A stretch of 64,000 nt of DNA, from contig CAZXGI010000003.1 of the NCBI GenBank assembly GCA_964639965.1, forward strand, positions 1 to 64,000, written 5' to 3'. The notes below the pieces were generated by a model. The model saw only the letters and a program-made list of their open reading frames with translations. It had not been told where the DNA came from and did not search any database. Position numbers and translations under genes: made by a program. Below are positions 17,581-27,170 of this stretch, in pieces (the first letter of the stretch is position 1; each line of letters begins with the position of its first letter). This DNA is from TMED23 sp964639965 (lineage in GTDB: Bacteria; Pseudomonadota; Alphaproteobacteria; Rhodospirillales; UBA2165).

Positions 17581-18039
17581 ATGCCAACCCATGCAGAAAA
17601 ACGGAATATAAAGCACTCTTCACAACACATGTTTGATTTAGTATCTGACGTTGAAAAATACCCAGAATTTTTGCCTTGGTGTGTTGGAATTAGATTGAAA
17701 GAGCGAACAAATAAGAAAATAAAAGCGGATATGATCATTGGTTATAAAATGTTTCGTGAGAAGTTTTCATGTAAAGTTGAACTAAATTCTCCTGATAGAA
17801 TTGACGTTGTCTATGAACAAGGTCCATTTAAATATTTAAATAATCATTGGATTTTCATCGATAAAAATGATGGAACATGTTTAATTGATTTTTTCGTGGA
17901 TTTTGAGTTTAAGTCAACCCTTCTGCAGAAAGTGATTGAAATGGTATTTAATGAAGCGGTTAAAATAATGGTGCATGCATTTGAGAAGAGAGCTGATGCT
18001 ATTTATGGACAAAAAAATTTTTTGCATATAAATGATTAA
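17581..18039 (+). CDS. RatA/Coq10 family START-domain protein
   Basis: A 152-residue polyketide-cyclase/START-like protein of the RatA (YfjG)/COQ10 family. It begins MPTHAEKRNIKHSSQHMFDLV and carries DVEKYPEFLPWCVGIRL, the strongest family signature, then VYEQGPFKYLNNHWIF and a C-terminal helix. Alphaproteobacterial members commonly follow lipA and are thought to bind ubiquinone or a similar lipid for respiration; the E. coli member has been described as inhibiting ribosome subunit joining. I cannot tell which applies. It probably shares the lipA transcript (11-bp gap). Confidence 0.9.
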   Translation: MPTHAEKRNIKHSSQHMFDLVSDVEKYPEFLPWCVGIRLKERTNKKIKADMIIGYKMFREKFSCKVELNSPDRIDVVYEQGPFKYLNNHWIFIDKNDGTCLIDFFVDFEFKSTLLQKVIEMVFNEAVKIMVHAFEKRADAIYGQKNFLHIND

Positions 18040-18061
18040 CAGCTAAGCAAGTGATGGTCAT

Positions 18062-18562
18062 TCAAACTTGCCTTAGCATCATTTTAATTGCCTCTTTTAT
18101 TGTTTCTATTCTAATTTCATTTCGGTTTCCTTCAAACATATAATGTTCTCTTAAGGTGGTTTTGCCTATCCGAGCAGAAGCAATGTAAACGGTTCCCACT
18201 GGTTTTTCTATTGTACCGCCAGTAGGTCCGGCGATACCTGTTGTTGAAACTGTTAATTGTACTGGAGCATTCTTGAGAGCACCTTCACACATTGCTATAG
18301 AAACAACCTCGCTAACTGCTCCATACTTAATAATGAGTTCTTTAGGAACATTAAGCATTTCAGTCTTCGAATTATTTGTATATGTATTGAAGCCACGTTC
18401 GAAGACATTTGAAGATCCTGAAACTGAAGTTAAACAACCGGCGATTAAACCGCCGGAGCAACTTTCAGCCGTTGCTATTTTTAGTTTTTGTGTTCGACAA
18501 TTAGTAATAAGGGTATTCGCGAGTTCTTCGAGTTCTTTTGGAAACATGTCATTCATCCTCAA
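18062..18562 (-). CDS. pncC: Nicotinamide-nucleotide amidohydrolase (CinA C-terminal family)
   Basis: Deamidates nicotinamide mononucleotide to nicotinate mononucleotide in NAD recycling. The 166-residue protein is the stand-alone CinA C-terminal domain: ATAESCSGGLIAGCLTSVSGSS, then YGAVSEVVSIAMCEGAL, and TGIAGPTGGTIEKPVGTVYIA are family marks. The N-terminal CinA molybdopterin-like domain is absent, as usual for this gene in alphaproteobacteria. Its ATG overlaps the pgpA stop by four bases (ATGA), implying translational coupling. Confidence 0.93.
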   Translation of the reverse strand: MRMNDMFPKELEELANTLITNCRTQKLKIATAESCSGGLIAGCLTSVSGSSNVFERGFNTYTNNSKTEMLNVPKELIIKYGAVSEVVSIAMCEGALKNAPVQLTVSTTGIAGPTGGTIEKPVGTVYIASARIGKTTLREHYMFEGNRNEIRIETIKEAIKMMLRQV

Positions 18563-19059
18563 ATAAAATCTTGAAATGCGATTTTGAATAGCCAGAGAAA
18601 GAAAGCAGCGTAAATGGCAGCAAACACATCATCTAGCATTATACCCAACCCTCCCTTAATATTTTTATCAATCCAGGTAATTGGCCAAGGTTTAAATATA
18701 TCAAAAAGACGAAATAATATAAATCCAAACAAATAAAACACTAAGTTTGGTGGAACCACTAGCAAGGTAAACCATTGACCTACGACTTCATCGATGACGA
18801 TTTGTGAAGGATCAGAGTCTCCCATTTTTTTTGAAGTAATATTTGAAGCCCAAATACCGATAAGAAAAAATATAAAAACCAAAGATGCCAATAATTCAGC
18901 ATTTCCCCAAAAGGTTATTGCGTATGCAATTGGGAGAGCCATGATTGAGCCCCAAGTTCCAGGTGCTTTGGGTAAATAACCCGAACCGAAGCCCGTTGCT
19001 AGAATTTTTGCCACGCCGATTAAATAATTTTGGAAAAGGCCGTATAAGATTCGGTTCAT
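18559..19059 (-). CDS. pgpA: Phosphatidylglycerophosphatase A
   Basis: Dephosphorylates phosphatidylglycerol phosphate in the inner membrane to give phosphatidylglycerol. The 166-residue protein has several hydrophobic helices and the signatures GFGSGYLPKAPGTWGS, VIDEVVGQW and FRLFDIFKPWPITWID, ending in GLGIMLDDVFAAIYA, all typical of PgpA. First gene of a two-gene operon with pncC. Divergent from the M23 peptidase gene across about 290 bp of AT-rich DNA. Confidence 0.95.
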   Translation of the reverse strand: MNRILYGLFQNYLIGVAKILATGFGSGYLPKAPGTWGSIMALPIAYAITFWGNAELLASLVFIFFLIGIWASNITSKKMGDSDPSQIVIDEVVGQWFTLLVVPPNLVFYLFGFILFRLFDIFKPWPITWIDKNIKGGLGIMLDDVFAAIYAAFFLWLFKIAFQDFI

Positions 19060-19352
19060 ACTATCATTTTGCTCCTGTTAACTTCTAATCCTGCTTTAAC
19101 GAAAGAAGTTTTTTTTGGACTAGAACTGGTAAACAAAAGGGCAGACTTCTTTGCAATCTTACTCTGAATAAGACTTATGCATAATATTATCGTTACTCTA
19201 TTAAAAACCTCAAATCCTGACTAGTTTTTTTTAGTTCAGACCTCTTGCATCAAATGATTGGAACAGATACTTTCTTTGTGTATGGTGGTAATGATTTCTT
19301 GTTTTGGCAGATTTATTTGGATCTAATTATTAAGGTTAATAAGAGAGTATCG

Positions 19353-20678
19353 ATGCAACTGGAAAGCATAAAAAATCAATTAAATGCATTGAAAGTTGCC
19401 ATGGAACGCTTTTATCCACGTTTTGAAATTTTATTTCGCACAAACGGTAAGATTAACCATTTTAAACTTTCGAACGTATTGCAGTCCTCTATTTTCTTGT
19501 TTGTATTAGTTTCTTTCAGTTGGCTAACTTATGTCTCTTATAGTTTTTTTATCAACAATGAAGTTGTCGTTGCTAAAAACAAAGAAATTATTAAAGCTAG
19601 GATGGCGTATAGGGGTTTGCTTTCTGAGGTTAATGAATATCAAGAAAAGTTCTCAGATCTAACTGCGGAGCTAAGTAAAAATCATGGTTTAATGCTAAAT
19701 TTGGTAGAAAAAAATGCGACTTTACAACAAAATGTTAAATCAGCAGTCAACAAACTAGAATCCTCTAAATCGAGACACCGTCGCATAGTTTTAGCTAAAA
19801 CTGATTTAAAGGAGAAACTTGCTAATATACAAATTGAATTAAAATCTTTAAATAATCATAATTTCAGCTTGAAAGGAAATTTAAGTTCTATCACGACCGA
19901 TTTGGAAAGTGCGCTTTCTGAACGAAATCAAGCTCAATCTAAAAATGAAAAATTAACCCAGACAGTTAATAAACTAAAAAAAGATATAGATGCGATAACC
20001 AAGTCAGAAAATGAAATTCTTCAAAAATTAACGGTAAATACTGACAAAAATATTCAGGATATCCATTATGTTCTTGAACGTACGGGCATCAATTTTAGGA
20101 AATTAATAAAGCTAGACAAAAGACCCAAAGATAGAAAATCAGGAACGGGAGGACCTTTTGTCGCGTTTGAGTCAACTGAAAATCCACCTCAAGATCTGAA
20201 ATTAAAATTATATAATCTAAATTCCAAGATAAAAGAACTTGAGCAATTAACTATTTTGATGAAGCAACTTCCTCTCACTACTCCTCTTAATTATTTTACC
20301 ATTTCAAGTCATTATGGAAAACGTAGGGATCCGATTAACAAACGATGGGCAGTTCATACAGGACTTGATTTCGGCGGCATTAAAAATTCCCGTGTATACG
20401 CAACAGCTCCGGGAAGAGTATCTTTCGCTGGTAGAAATGGTAAATATGGAAAACTTGTCGAAATTGACCATGGTCGTGGGGTTAAAACAAAGTACGGTCA
20501 TTTAAATAAGATTCTTGTTAAACGTGGCCAAAAAGTAAAATATCATGCTAAAATTGGTTTAATGGGAAGTACAGGGAGGAGTACCGGTCCCCATTTACAC
20601 TACGAAATATTGGTGCGAGGGAGACACAAAAATCCTTGGCGATTTATAAAGGCTGGTAAATATGTTTACAAAAGGTAG
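19353..20678 (+). CDS. M23 family metallopeptidase with coiled coil (murein endopeptidase-like)
   Basis: Probable peptidoglycan endopeptidase facing the periplasm. I start at ATG 19353 (AGAGAG upstream), giving about 441 residues; an open frame from 19245 adds 36 residues that look unrelated. The protein has one transmembrane helix (about residues 48-70), a long predicted coiled coil (about 80-230), and a C-terminal LytM domain with intact zinc and catalytic residues: HTGLDFGG, VEIDHGRGVKTKYGHL, GPHLHYEI. The bactofilin gene overlaps its end by 17 bp. An M23 peptidase beside a bactofilin is a conserved pair that shapes cells in several bacteria. Confidence 0.92.
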   Translation: MQLESIKNQLNALKVAMERFYPRFEILFRTNGKINHFKLSNVLQSSIFLFVLVSFSWLTYVSYSFFINNEVVVAKNKEIIKARMAYRGLLSEVNEYQEKFSDLTAELSKNHGLMLNLVEKNATLQQNVKSAVNKLESSKSRHRRIVLAKTDLKEKLANIQIELKSLNNHNFSLKGNLSSITTDLESALSERNQAQSKNEKLTQTVNKLKKDIDAITKSENEILQKLTVNTDKNIQDIHYVLERTGINFRKLIKLDKRPKDRKSGTGGPFVAFESTENPPQDLKLKLYNLNSKIKELEQLTILMKQLPLTTPLNYFTISSHYGKRRDPINKRWAVHTGLDFGGIKNSRVYATAPGRVSFAGRNGKYGKLVEIDHGRGVKTKYGHLNKILVKRGQKVKYHAKIGLMGSTGRSTGPHLHYEILVRGRHKNPWRFIKAGKYVYKR

Positions 20679-21126
20679 CAAAGAAAACGAAAAAAGTCGT
20701 ATGCCAAAAGTACCGTGCCCGCCATCACTTTTAAGTATGGATTGTAGTATTACTGGAGACATACATAGTGATGGTGAAGTGCAAATTGATGGGATTATTA
20801 ATGGCAATATAGTTGCAAACGTTCTGATTATTGGGGAAACTGCTCAAATTACTGGTGAAATTACGGCAGAGAGTGTTCGCATTCATGGGCGCGTTACAGG
20901 GCAAGTTCAAGCTAACTCCGTTTCTCTAGCAAAGACGGCCCATATCTTGGGTGACGTGCTCCATGGCAATATAGCCATTGAACAAGGGGCCTTTCTTGAG
21001 GGGCATTGTCGACGAATAGAAATTAAGAAAAAATCGGGTGATGGTGGTTTGAAGCTTCTCGTTAAGGGTGTTGCTAAAGATAAAACTGAACAACCGCCGA
21101 AAAATCCAATGGCTGAACTGGTTTAG
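20662..21126 (+). CDS. Bactofilin (polymer-forming cytoskeletal protein)
   Basis: Forms membrane-bound filaments that can place cell-wall enzymes. The 154-residue protein has the bactofilin beta-helix core (about residues 25-125) with repeating short strands, such as SITGDIHSDGEVQIDGIING and VRIHGRVTGQVQANSVSL, flanked by charged or proline-rich tails. It starts inside the end of the M23 peptidase gene, so the two are co-translated; a functional pair in cell shape or septum placement is inferred. Convergent with the dehydratase gene, with the 3' ends overlapping by four bases. Confidence 0.93.
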   Translation: MFTKGSKENEKSRMPKVPCPPSLLSMDCSITGDIHSDGEVQIDGIINGNIVANVLIIGETAQITGEITAESVRIHGRVTGQVQANSVSLAKTAHILGDVLHGNIAIEQGAFLEGHCRRIEIKKKSGDGGLKLLVKGVAKDKTEQPPKNPMAELV

Positions 21127-22109
21127 TCATCATATTTCCCATCTAGAACATCCTTAAATGTGGATGGGTCGATATTGCCGCCACTACAAATTATGCCAAT
21201 ATTCTTTTTTTTGTGAGTTATTTTTTTAGTTAAAATAGCAGCAAGGGCAACGGCTCCCCCGGGTTCTAAAACAATTTTATACTCTTCAAAAGCAATTTTG
21301 ATTGCCTCAGCAGTTTCAGCTTGTGAAACTACTAACCCCCCAGTCAAAAGTTTAATGTTTGTTTTAAAGGTTAGCTTCCCAGGAGTTTCAAGTAAAAGCG
21401 CATCACAGAAAGAATTTGAAGCTATTTTAATTTTTTCTCTTTTACCTGATTTGAGTGAGCGGGCTGTATCGTCATAACCTTCAGGTTCTACGCAAAATAT
21501 TTCGGTTTTGGGGCTTTTATTATTGAACGCGATAGCACTTCCAGCAATTAAACCTCCACCACTACAAGGACTCAATAAATAATCAAGTTCAATACCTTGT
21601 TTTTTTAATTGAGCATAGAATTCTGCGCCTACTGTACCTTGACCTGCTATAATCTCAGGAGCGTCATAAGGAGGCACAAGTATTGCTCCTGTTTCTTTAA
21701 CAATTTTTTCGGCAATCTTTACTCTATTTGCATTCGATCGATTATATAGAATTATATTCGCGTCGTATTTACGTGTACTATTTATCTTGACTTTTGGCGC
21801 ATCTGACGGCATGACAATCGTCGATTTAATATTGAGTATTTTTGCCGCGGCAGCTACCCCTTGCGCATGATTTCCAGATGAATAAGCAACAACTCCTTTT
21901 CGTTTTTTTTCATTTGTTAAGCTTGAGATCATATTAAAGGCGCCTCTAAATTTAAAAGAACCTGTTCTCTGGAGATTTTCAGCTTTAATCAAAACCCGGC
22001 AATTAAGGAGGGCATTTATCCGATCAGATTCTAATAGGGGTGTCTTAACGATATTACCGGTGAGTCTTTTACCAGCTAGCTCAATATCTTTGTATGTTAT
22101 GTTTTTCAC
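21123..22109 (-). CDS. Threonine/serine dehydratase family, PLP-dependent
   Basis: Fold-type II PLP enzyme that eliminates ammonia from threonine, serine or a hydroxyaspartate. About 328 residues, with the PLP lysine in GSFKFRGAFN, SSGNHAQGVAAAAK, and the phosphate-binding SPCSGGGLIAGSAIA; there is no C-terminal ACT regulatory domain, so it resembles catabolic threonine dehydratase or threo-3-hydroxyaspartate ammonia-lyase, not biosynthetic IlvA. I chose GTG 22109 because TAGGAGA lies about ten bases before it; the frame stays open to a TTG at 22133, but that start would include the ribosome site itself. Exact substrate not decidable. Confidence 0.88.
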   Translation of the reverse strand: MKNITYKDIELAGKRLTGNIVKTPLLESDRINALLNCRVLIKAENLQRTGSFKFRGAFNMISSLTNEKKRKGVVAYSSGNHAQGVAAAAKILNIKSTIVMPSDAPKVKINSTRKYDANIILYNRSNANRVKIAEKIVKETGAILVPPYDAPEIIAGQGTVGAEFYAQLKKQGIELDYLLSPCSGGGLIAGSAIAFNNKSPKTEIFCVEPEGYDDTARSLKSGKREKIKIASNSFCDALLLETPGKLTFKTNIKLLTGGLVVSQAETAEAIKIAFEEYKIVLEPGGAVALAAILTKKITHKKKNIGIICSGGNIDPSTFKDVLDGKYDD

Positions 22110-22159
22110 TAAAATAAAATCTCCTAGATACAAAATCAGTGTTTATGAAAAGATATTCT

Positions 22160-24121
22160 TCATCTAATTCTAAAATTTTGATAGACATTGAAATTTTCAA
22201 TGACTCGCTGAACATAATTACGTGTCTCCTTAAAAGGAATCATTTCCACCCAATCGATCTGATCTACATTTATTTCTCTCGGATCTCCATTTCTTTTTAT
22301 CCACCTGTTTGCTCGAGCTGGACCCGCGTTGTAAGCAGCCAATGAAAGTACGTGCGATCTTTCATATTGCGAAAGTAATCCCGCAAGGTAAATTTGTCCA
22401 AATTTAAGGTTATATTCAACGTCTGTAGTTAGTTTTTCTTTGGAATATGGGATTTTATTCATTTTAGCGATACGCCTTGCTGTCGCAGGCATTATTTGCA
22501 TTAAACCTCGAGCGCCAGCACGACTTATTGCTTTAATATTGAAAGCGCTTTCTTGCCTGATGATAGCCAAGAGTAGAGGCGTCGAAATTTTAAAGTGTTT
22601 AATATTATCAAGAACTGGATATCCTTCTTTAATTAAAGTAAAGCCCCGACGATATGCCTGTTTTGCAGTATAAACAGCTAAGTCTGAGCGTCCGTTTTTT
22701 CTAGATAAAACTGCAATGCTATTATGCCAATTAGCAGAAGATTCTAGTTGGTTAAGTTTTTTGATAAATGGATTTATATACTCAAATAACTTTGCTTTTC
22801 CTAAAACATTGACGACTTTAACTAACTCGTGTGTTTTAAACTTAATGTTGTATTCCCTTTCGATAGAATTTTCTTCATGGAGAAAATTTGTTTCTTCCGA
22901 TCTGAGTTTTATGATGGCGAGCTGACCGTAGTACGTAAGAGAGTATTTTGCCGCTTTTTTATACCAACTTTCGGTTAGCATTTGGTCTTCCAGTATTTCA
23001 CTAGCTCTGCCTGCCCAATAAGCTCCACGGGAACGGCTGATCGGGTAACGAGATGCTCTGTAAACGGCTTTAAAATGATTTAGCGCTCTATTACTCTCAT
23101 TTAAAAATTGAAGTGCAATCCATCCAGATAACCACTCTGCTTCAACGAAAGATTTGCCGGAATCCAAGCGGTGTTTGCTCGCAATATTGTAAGCTTCACT
23201 TATATGTCCTACCTGCAACAATCGCCGAACAATGACAACTTTTTCTCTCCACCAACGTTCAGGATGAATGAGGGTTTCAGGTAAGGTTTTTAAAAGCTTA
23301 ATGGCATCTTTATCGCGACCTTTTCGTCTTCTCCAACGAAATCGCTCGAAAATAAGGCCTTGATCGTTTAATAAATTTTTGGGAACTTTCGAAATAGCTT
23401 GATCTACGGATCCTTGATATCGTCTTAATGTTATTCTAGCGAAGGCTAGCGCACGATAATTCTTATTTACTTTGTGTAACATTCTTCTCACAGGATAGTA
23501 TTGGCCATTCCACAATAAGCGTTCAAGTCGGTCAATATGATCTTGGCGAGTTAAAAATCTCCGGTATTTTCTATAGAATTGTCGTTCTTGTTTAGCACCA
23601 AAATTACGTTCAACCCAAGTTTTGCGAAGCATCTGAATAGCATCTTTCTTTTTTTTTAAAACTAATAAAGCTTCGCCCAAACGGATAGCGCCATAAGTAG
23701 TCAAGGGTGGGTAATCTTTAAACCAATTTATAATAAGTTCCGGATTCATTCTTGGCTGCATAGCCTCTTCAGCTCTTTTCCGGAGCCGATTTATTGACGG
23801 CCAATTAGGATTTTCTTTAATTAATCTTGCGATTTCAAAAAAATTTGTCCTTGAATTATTAGCTAAATATAGACGCCAATATAAGGCCTTCTGTAAGTGT
23901 GGATTTTTAATTTTTAAAATATATTTTTTTGCAATTTGCCAATTTTGTTTTTTTATCGATTTCTTTATAATATTTGCAGCGGCAATATCGGTTTTTATGA
24001 GTTTGGTTGGTTTATCGGTTGGTTTCTGAATGTATTGAGCGGATGAAGCATGGCCAGAAATATCATAAGCGAGAACTAATGAAAATAAGATACACAAAGC
24101 AGTCGACCTATAACATTTCAT
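22160..24121 (-). CDS. Soluble lytic murein transglycosylase (Slt70-like)
   Basis: Cleaves peptidoglycan between MurNAc and GlcNAc with 1,6-anhydro product formation, in the periplasm. The 653-residue protein has a signal peptide (about residues 1-26), a long all-helical superhelical region (about 40-480), and a C-terminal SLT domain with the catalytic Glu in LAIIRQESAFN, then GARGLMQIMPATARRIA and LSLAAYNAGPARANRWI. Full length for this family. In alphaproteobacteria it commonly lies next to dapA, as here (divergent, 176 bp). Confidence 0.95.
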   Translation of the reverse strand: MKCYRSTALCILFSLVLAYDISGHASSAQYIQKPTDKPTKLIKTDIAAANIIKKSIKKQNWQIAKKYILKIKNPHLQKALYWRLYLANNSRTNFFEIARLIKENPNWPSINRLRKRAEEAMQPRMNPELIINWFKDYPPLTTYGAIRLGEALLVLKKKKDAIQMLRKTWVERNFGAKQERQFYRKYRRFLTRQDHIDRLERLLWNGQYYPVRRMLHKVNKNYRALAFARITLRRYQGSVDQAISKVPKNLLNDQGLIFERFRWRRRKGRDKDAIKLLKTLPETLIHPERWWREKVVIVRRLLQVGHISEAYNIASKHRLDSGKSFVEAEWLSGWIALQFLNESNRALNHFKAVYRASRYPISRSRGAYWAGRASEILEDQMLTESWYKKAAKYSLTYYGQLAIIKLRSEETNFLHEENSIEREYNIKFKTHELVKVVNVLGKAKLFEYINPFIKKLNQLESSANWHNSIAVLSRKNGRSDLAVYTAKQAYRRGFTLIKEGYPVLDNIKHFKISTPLLLAIIRQESAFNIKAISRAGARGLMQIMPATARRIAKMNKIPYSKEKLTTDVEYNLKFGQIYLAGLLSQYERSHVLSLAAYNAGPARANRWIKRNGDPREINVDQIDWVEMIPFKETRNYVQRVIENFNVYQNFRIR

Positions 24122-24297
24122 TGGATTTGATTACCTTAAATACTTAAACTTCCTATAAGTTTCTTATTTATATTAGTTGAGATTGTAGGCCAAGGCCTCT
24201 ATTGGTTAATTGTTTTATTATTTGATTTGTAGCATTACATTTATTGTGCCTAATTAATGCTGACTATATGTTCGATGCAAAACCCTAGGAGGAAATA

Positions 24298-25173
24298 ATG
24301 TTTAACGGATCATTTGTCGCCTTGATCACACCATTTATTGATGGCGAGTTTGATGAAAAAACCTTTCGTAAATTTGTAGAATGGCAAATTTCAGAAGGTA
24401 CTAACGGGCTAGTTCCAGTTGGAACCACCGGTGAATCTCCGACAGTTAGTCATGAAGAACACATGCGAGTAGTAGAGGTCTGTATCGAAGTTGCTGAGGG
24501 ACGGGTCCCTGTTATTGCAGGTGCTGGATCGAACTCCACAGCTGAAGCCATAATGTTATCCCAACATGCAAAAAGTGCTGGTGCTGATGCTGCTCTTGTC
24601 GTTACTCCTTACTACAATAAACCTACCCAAGAAGGTTTGTATCGGCATTATGACGCTATCCAAAGTCAAGCGGATATTCCTATAATAATATATAATATAC
24701 CGGCCAGAAGTATTGTTGACATGACCGTGGATACAATGGCTAGACTGTCAAAATTGCCAAATATAGTTGGTGTTAAAGATGCTACCAGTGATCTAAATCG
24801 GCCGATTTTGACTTCCTCGGCATGTGGTCACAATTTCTGCCAACTTTCAGGAGAAGATGGAACTGCAATTCCTTTTAATGCAGCCGGTGGCCATGGATGT
24901 ATTTCTGTCACTGGAAATATAGCGCCTAAACTTTGCGCTGAGATGCAATCTGCTTGGTTTGAAGGAGATATCAATAGAGCAATGAAGATACAAAGTACGC
25001 TTATGCCCATTCATTCAGCAATGTTTTGTGAGACTTCGCCAGGGCCAGTAAAATATGCTGCTGAGCTCTTAGGCCACGGATCATCTTTTGCTCGTCTTCC
25101 AATATGCGAAATTTCGGACGCCAGCAAAGATAAAATAAAATTGGCACTTAGAGGAGCAGGTATACTCGAATAG
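24298..25173 (+). CDS. dapA: 4-hydroxy-tetrahydrodipicolinate synthase
   Basis: Condenses pyruvate with aspartate semialdehyde, the first step toward diaminopimelate and lysine. The 291-residue TIM-barrel protein has GTTGESPTVSHEEH, the Tyr of PYYNKPTQEGLYRHYDAI, and the Schiff-base lysine in VGVKDATSDL. The ATG has a perfect AGGAGG at 24287-24292, five bases upstream, the best ribosome-binding site in the window. smpB follows after 11 bp, the usual slt-dapA-smpB order. Confidence 0.97.
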   Translation: MFNGSFVALITPFIDGEFDEKTFRKFVEWQISEGTNGLVPVGTTGESPTVSHEEHMRVVEVCIEVAEGRVPVIAGAGSNSTAEAIMLSQHAKSAGADAALVVTPYYNKPTQEGLYRHYDAIQSQADIPIIIYNIPARSIVDMTVDTMARLSKLPNIVGVKDATSDLNRPILTSSACGHNFCQLSGEDGTAIPFNAAGGHGCISVTGNIAPKLCAEMQSAWFEGDINRAMKIQSTLMPIHSAMFCETSPGPVKYAAELLGHGSSFARLPICEISDASKDKIKLALRGAGILE

Positions 25174-25184
25174 AGTGAAATCTT

Positions 25185-25661
25185 ATGAGCAAAAAGAAAA
25201 AATCTCAAGAAAATACAGTAGCTCGGAATCGTAAAGCACGCCACAATTATTTCATTGAAAACAATATTGAAGCGGGAATTATGTTACAGGGTACTGAAAT
25301 AAAATCAATCCGAACCGGTCGTTCAAGTATTGAAGAATCATATGCATCAGAAGAAAATGGCGAATTATTTCTGATCAACGCTTATATTCCAGAGTATAAA
25401 GCTGGAGGTCGAGATCAACATGAAACTCGTCGACCACGAAAATTATTATTGCATAAAAAGGAATTAACAAAAATGATTAATGCTGTTAGTCGTGAGGGGG
25501 CTACAATAATTCCGTTGTCACTTTATTTTAATAAGCGAGGCATGTTGAAAGTCGATCTAGGGTTGGCCAAGGGTAAACGCCAATACGATAAACGTCAGAC
25601 AGAAAAGGAGCGTGACTGGAGACGCAATCAAGCCCGAATTATGCGGAATAAAAATATTTAG
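25185..25661 (+). CDS. smpB: SsrA-binding protein SmpB
   Basis: Binds tmRNA and helps rescue stalled ribosomes. The 158-residue protein has the signature NRKARHNYFIENNIEAGIMLQGTEIKSIR (shown in part: GIMLQGTEIKSIR), the central AYIPEYKAGG and the basic C-terminal tail KRQYDKRQTEKERDWRR that follows the mRNA channel. Start ATG 25185. No tmRNA gene was recognised nearby. Convergent with the next GST gene, with stops separated by one base. Confidence 0.96.
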   Translation: MSKKKKSQENTVARNRKARHNYFIENNIEAGIMLQGTEIKSIRTGRSSIEESYASEENGELFLINAYIPEYKAGGRDQHETRRPRKLLLHKKELTKMINAVSREGATIIPLSLYFNKRGMLKVDLGLAKGKRQYDKRQTEKERDWRRNQARIMRNKNI

Positions 25662-25662
25662 G

Positions 25663-26358
25663 TTATCTTTTTTTGAATTGTGTTTTTCCAAACAAAATTT
25701 CGCGTTCTTCTGCCGTAAAATTGCCTGAAGGACGCTCATTAGCCAACACATTAATACCTCGTTTCACTGCAGGCCTTTTATGGATTAATTTTACCCATCG
25801 CTTCACATTTGGATAATCATTTTCATCGACACCACGCCTCTCAAAACCTTGGGCCCAAGGATGTGTTGCAATATCTGCTATTGAATATTGTTCACCTGCT
25901 AAATATTCTGAATTTGCTAAATGTTTATCCATCACTCCATAAAGTCGTTTCGATTCATTAACATAACGATCTATCGCATACGGAATTTTTTCAATTGCAT
26001 AGTGTGAAAAATGATTAGATTGGCCAAACATTGGTCCGACACCCCCCATTTGAAACATTAGCCACTGCAAGGTCTTGTATTTCAATCGTATATCTCTAGG
26101 CAAAAATTTGTCGGATTTTTCAGCCAAATAGATCAAAATAGCCCCAGATTCAAAAAGAGAGATAGGCTTACCATCGGGGCCATCTTTATCTATTATTGCT
26201 GGAATTCTATTATTAGGTGAAATCTTCAGAAAATCGGGTTCAAATTGCTGGCCTTTTCCTATATCTATGGGATGAGCTGTATATTTTAACGCACATTCTT
26301 CTAACATAATGTGAACCTTTCGGCCATTTGGAGTAGCCCAAGAGTAAACATCAATCAT
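25663..26358 (-). CDS. Glutathione S-transferase, YghU/YfcG-like (disulfide-bond oxidoreductase type)
   Basis: A 231-residue GST with N-terminal motif MIDVYSWATPNGRKVHIMLEE, then KISPNNRIPAIIDKDGPDGKP and the glutathione-binding ESGAILIYLAEKSDKFLP, all typical of the Nu-class YfcG/YghU group, which act as glutathione-dependent disulfide reductases more than as conjugating enzymes. The C-terminal domain has LAGEQYSIADIATHPWAQG. It shares the motif pattern of the GST at 52188. Substrate unknown. Confidence 0.92.
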   Translation of the reverse strand: MIDVYSWATPNGRKVHIMLEECALKYTAHPIDIGKGQQFEPDFLKISPNNRIPAIIDKDGPDGKPISLFESGAILIYLAEKSDKFLPRDIRLKYKTLQWLMFQMGGVGPMFGQSNHFSHYAIEKIPYAIDRYVNESKRLYGVMDKHLANSEYLAGEQYSIADIATHPWAQGFERRGVDENDYPNVKRWVKLIHKRPAVKRGINVLANERPSGNFTAEEREILFGKTQFKKR

Positions 26359-26445
26359 TACAAACTCCTATTTATATTCCCTGATTATTTTTTGCGTGTT
26401 CCCCCAAATTGTTGTTAGGGAAGGTTAATTACTTAAGCTATTTGT

Positions 26446-27066
26446 CTACTCGTCAAAACGCAGACTAACTCGCATAAATTCTGACTGAAGTTTCTTATAC
26501 GTTGTTATTGATGAAAATTGTGGAAATTCTTTTATTACATTTTCAGGAGCCATAAATAGAAAGCCTTGGTCAGCCTCACTTAACATTGAGGTATCATTAT
26601 AGGAATCGCCTGCCGCGTATACTAGATAATTTAGAGAATGAAATGCCTTTACCGCCTCACGCTTATGGTCCTTCATTCTTAAGTGATAATTTACAATATC
26701 TCCGTCCGAGTTAGTTTCAAGTCTGTGACAAAAGAGGGTTGGCTGTCCTAGCTTTTTCATAAAAGGTACTGCAAATTCATAAAAAGTATCGGATAGTATA
26801 ACAACTTGGAAAATTTCACGAAGATTATCCAAAAATTCGATGGCTCCTTCTAATGGTTCTAGGCTATCAATGACTTCTTGTATCATGGGAAGTCCTAGTT
26901 TGTTTTCCCTCATTATACGGAGGCGTTGTTGCATTAACTCATTATAATCAGGTATATCACGGGTTGTAGCACGTAGATTATCAATCCCAGTTTTCTCGGC
27001 TACATTAACCCATATTTCCGGAGTAATAACACCTTCTAGGTCAAGGCAGATTATTTCCAATGGCAA
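26446..27066 (-). CDS. thrH: Phosphoserine phosphatase / homoserine phosphotransferase
   Basis: HAD-superfamily enzyme of the ThrH group, which can dephosphorylate phosphoserine and transfer phosphate to homoserine. The 206-residue protein has a HAD core with motif I CLDLEGVITPEIW (an unusual DLEG rather than DxDxT, as in ThrH), motif II VVILSDTFYEFA, and motif III AAGDSYNDTSMLSEAD. Start ATG 27066 fits the family N-terminus MPLEIICLDLEGV. It is followed by the LLM oxidoreductase gene in the same direction upstream, but with about 100 bp between. Confidence 0.93.
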   Translation of the reverse strand: MPLEIICLDLEGVITPEIWVNVAEKTGIDNLRATTRDIPDYNELMQQRLRIMRENKLGLPMIQEVIDSLEPLEGAIEFLDNLREIFQVVILSDTFYEFAVPFMKKLGQPTLFCHRLETNSDGDIVNYHLRMKDHKREAVKAFHSLNYLVYAAGDSYNDTSMLSEADQGFLFMAPENVIKEFPQFSSITTYKKLQSEFMRVSLRFDE

Positions 27067-27170
27067 ACTCCACTAAAATGTTTAGTAAAAATAATGTCGA
27101 ACTGGATATAACACAACTTACCAATTAGCAAAACGAAATGTAACCTAATTTATTATTAATATCTACGAAC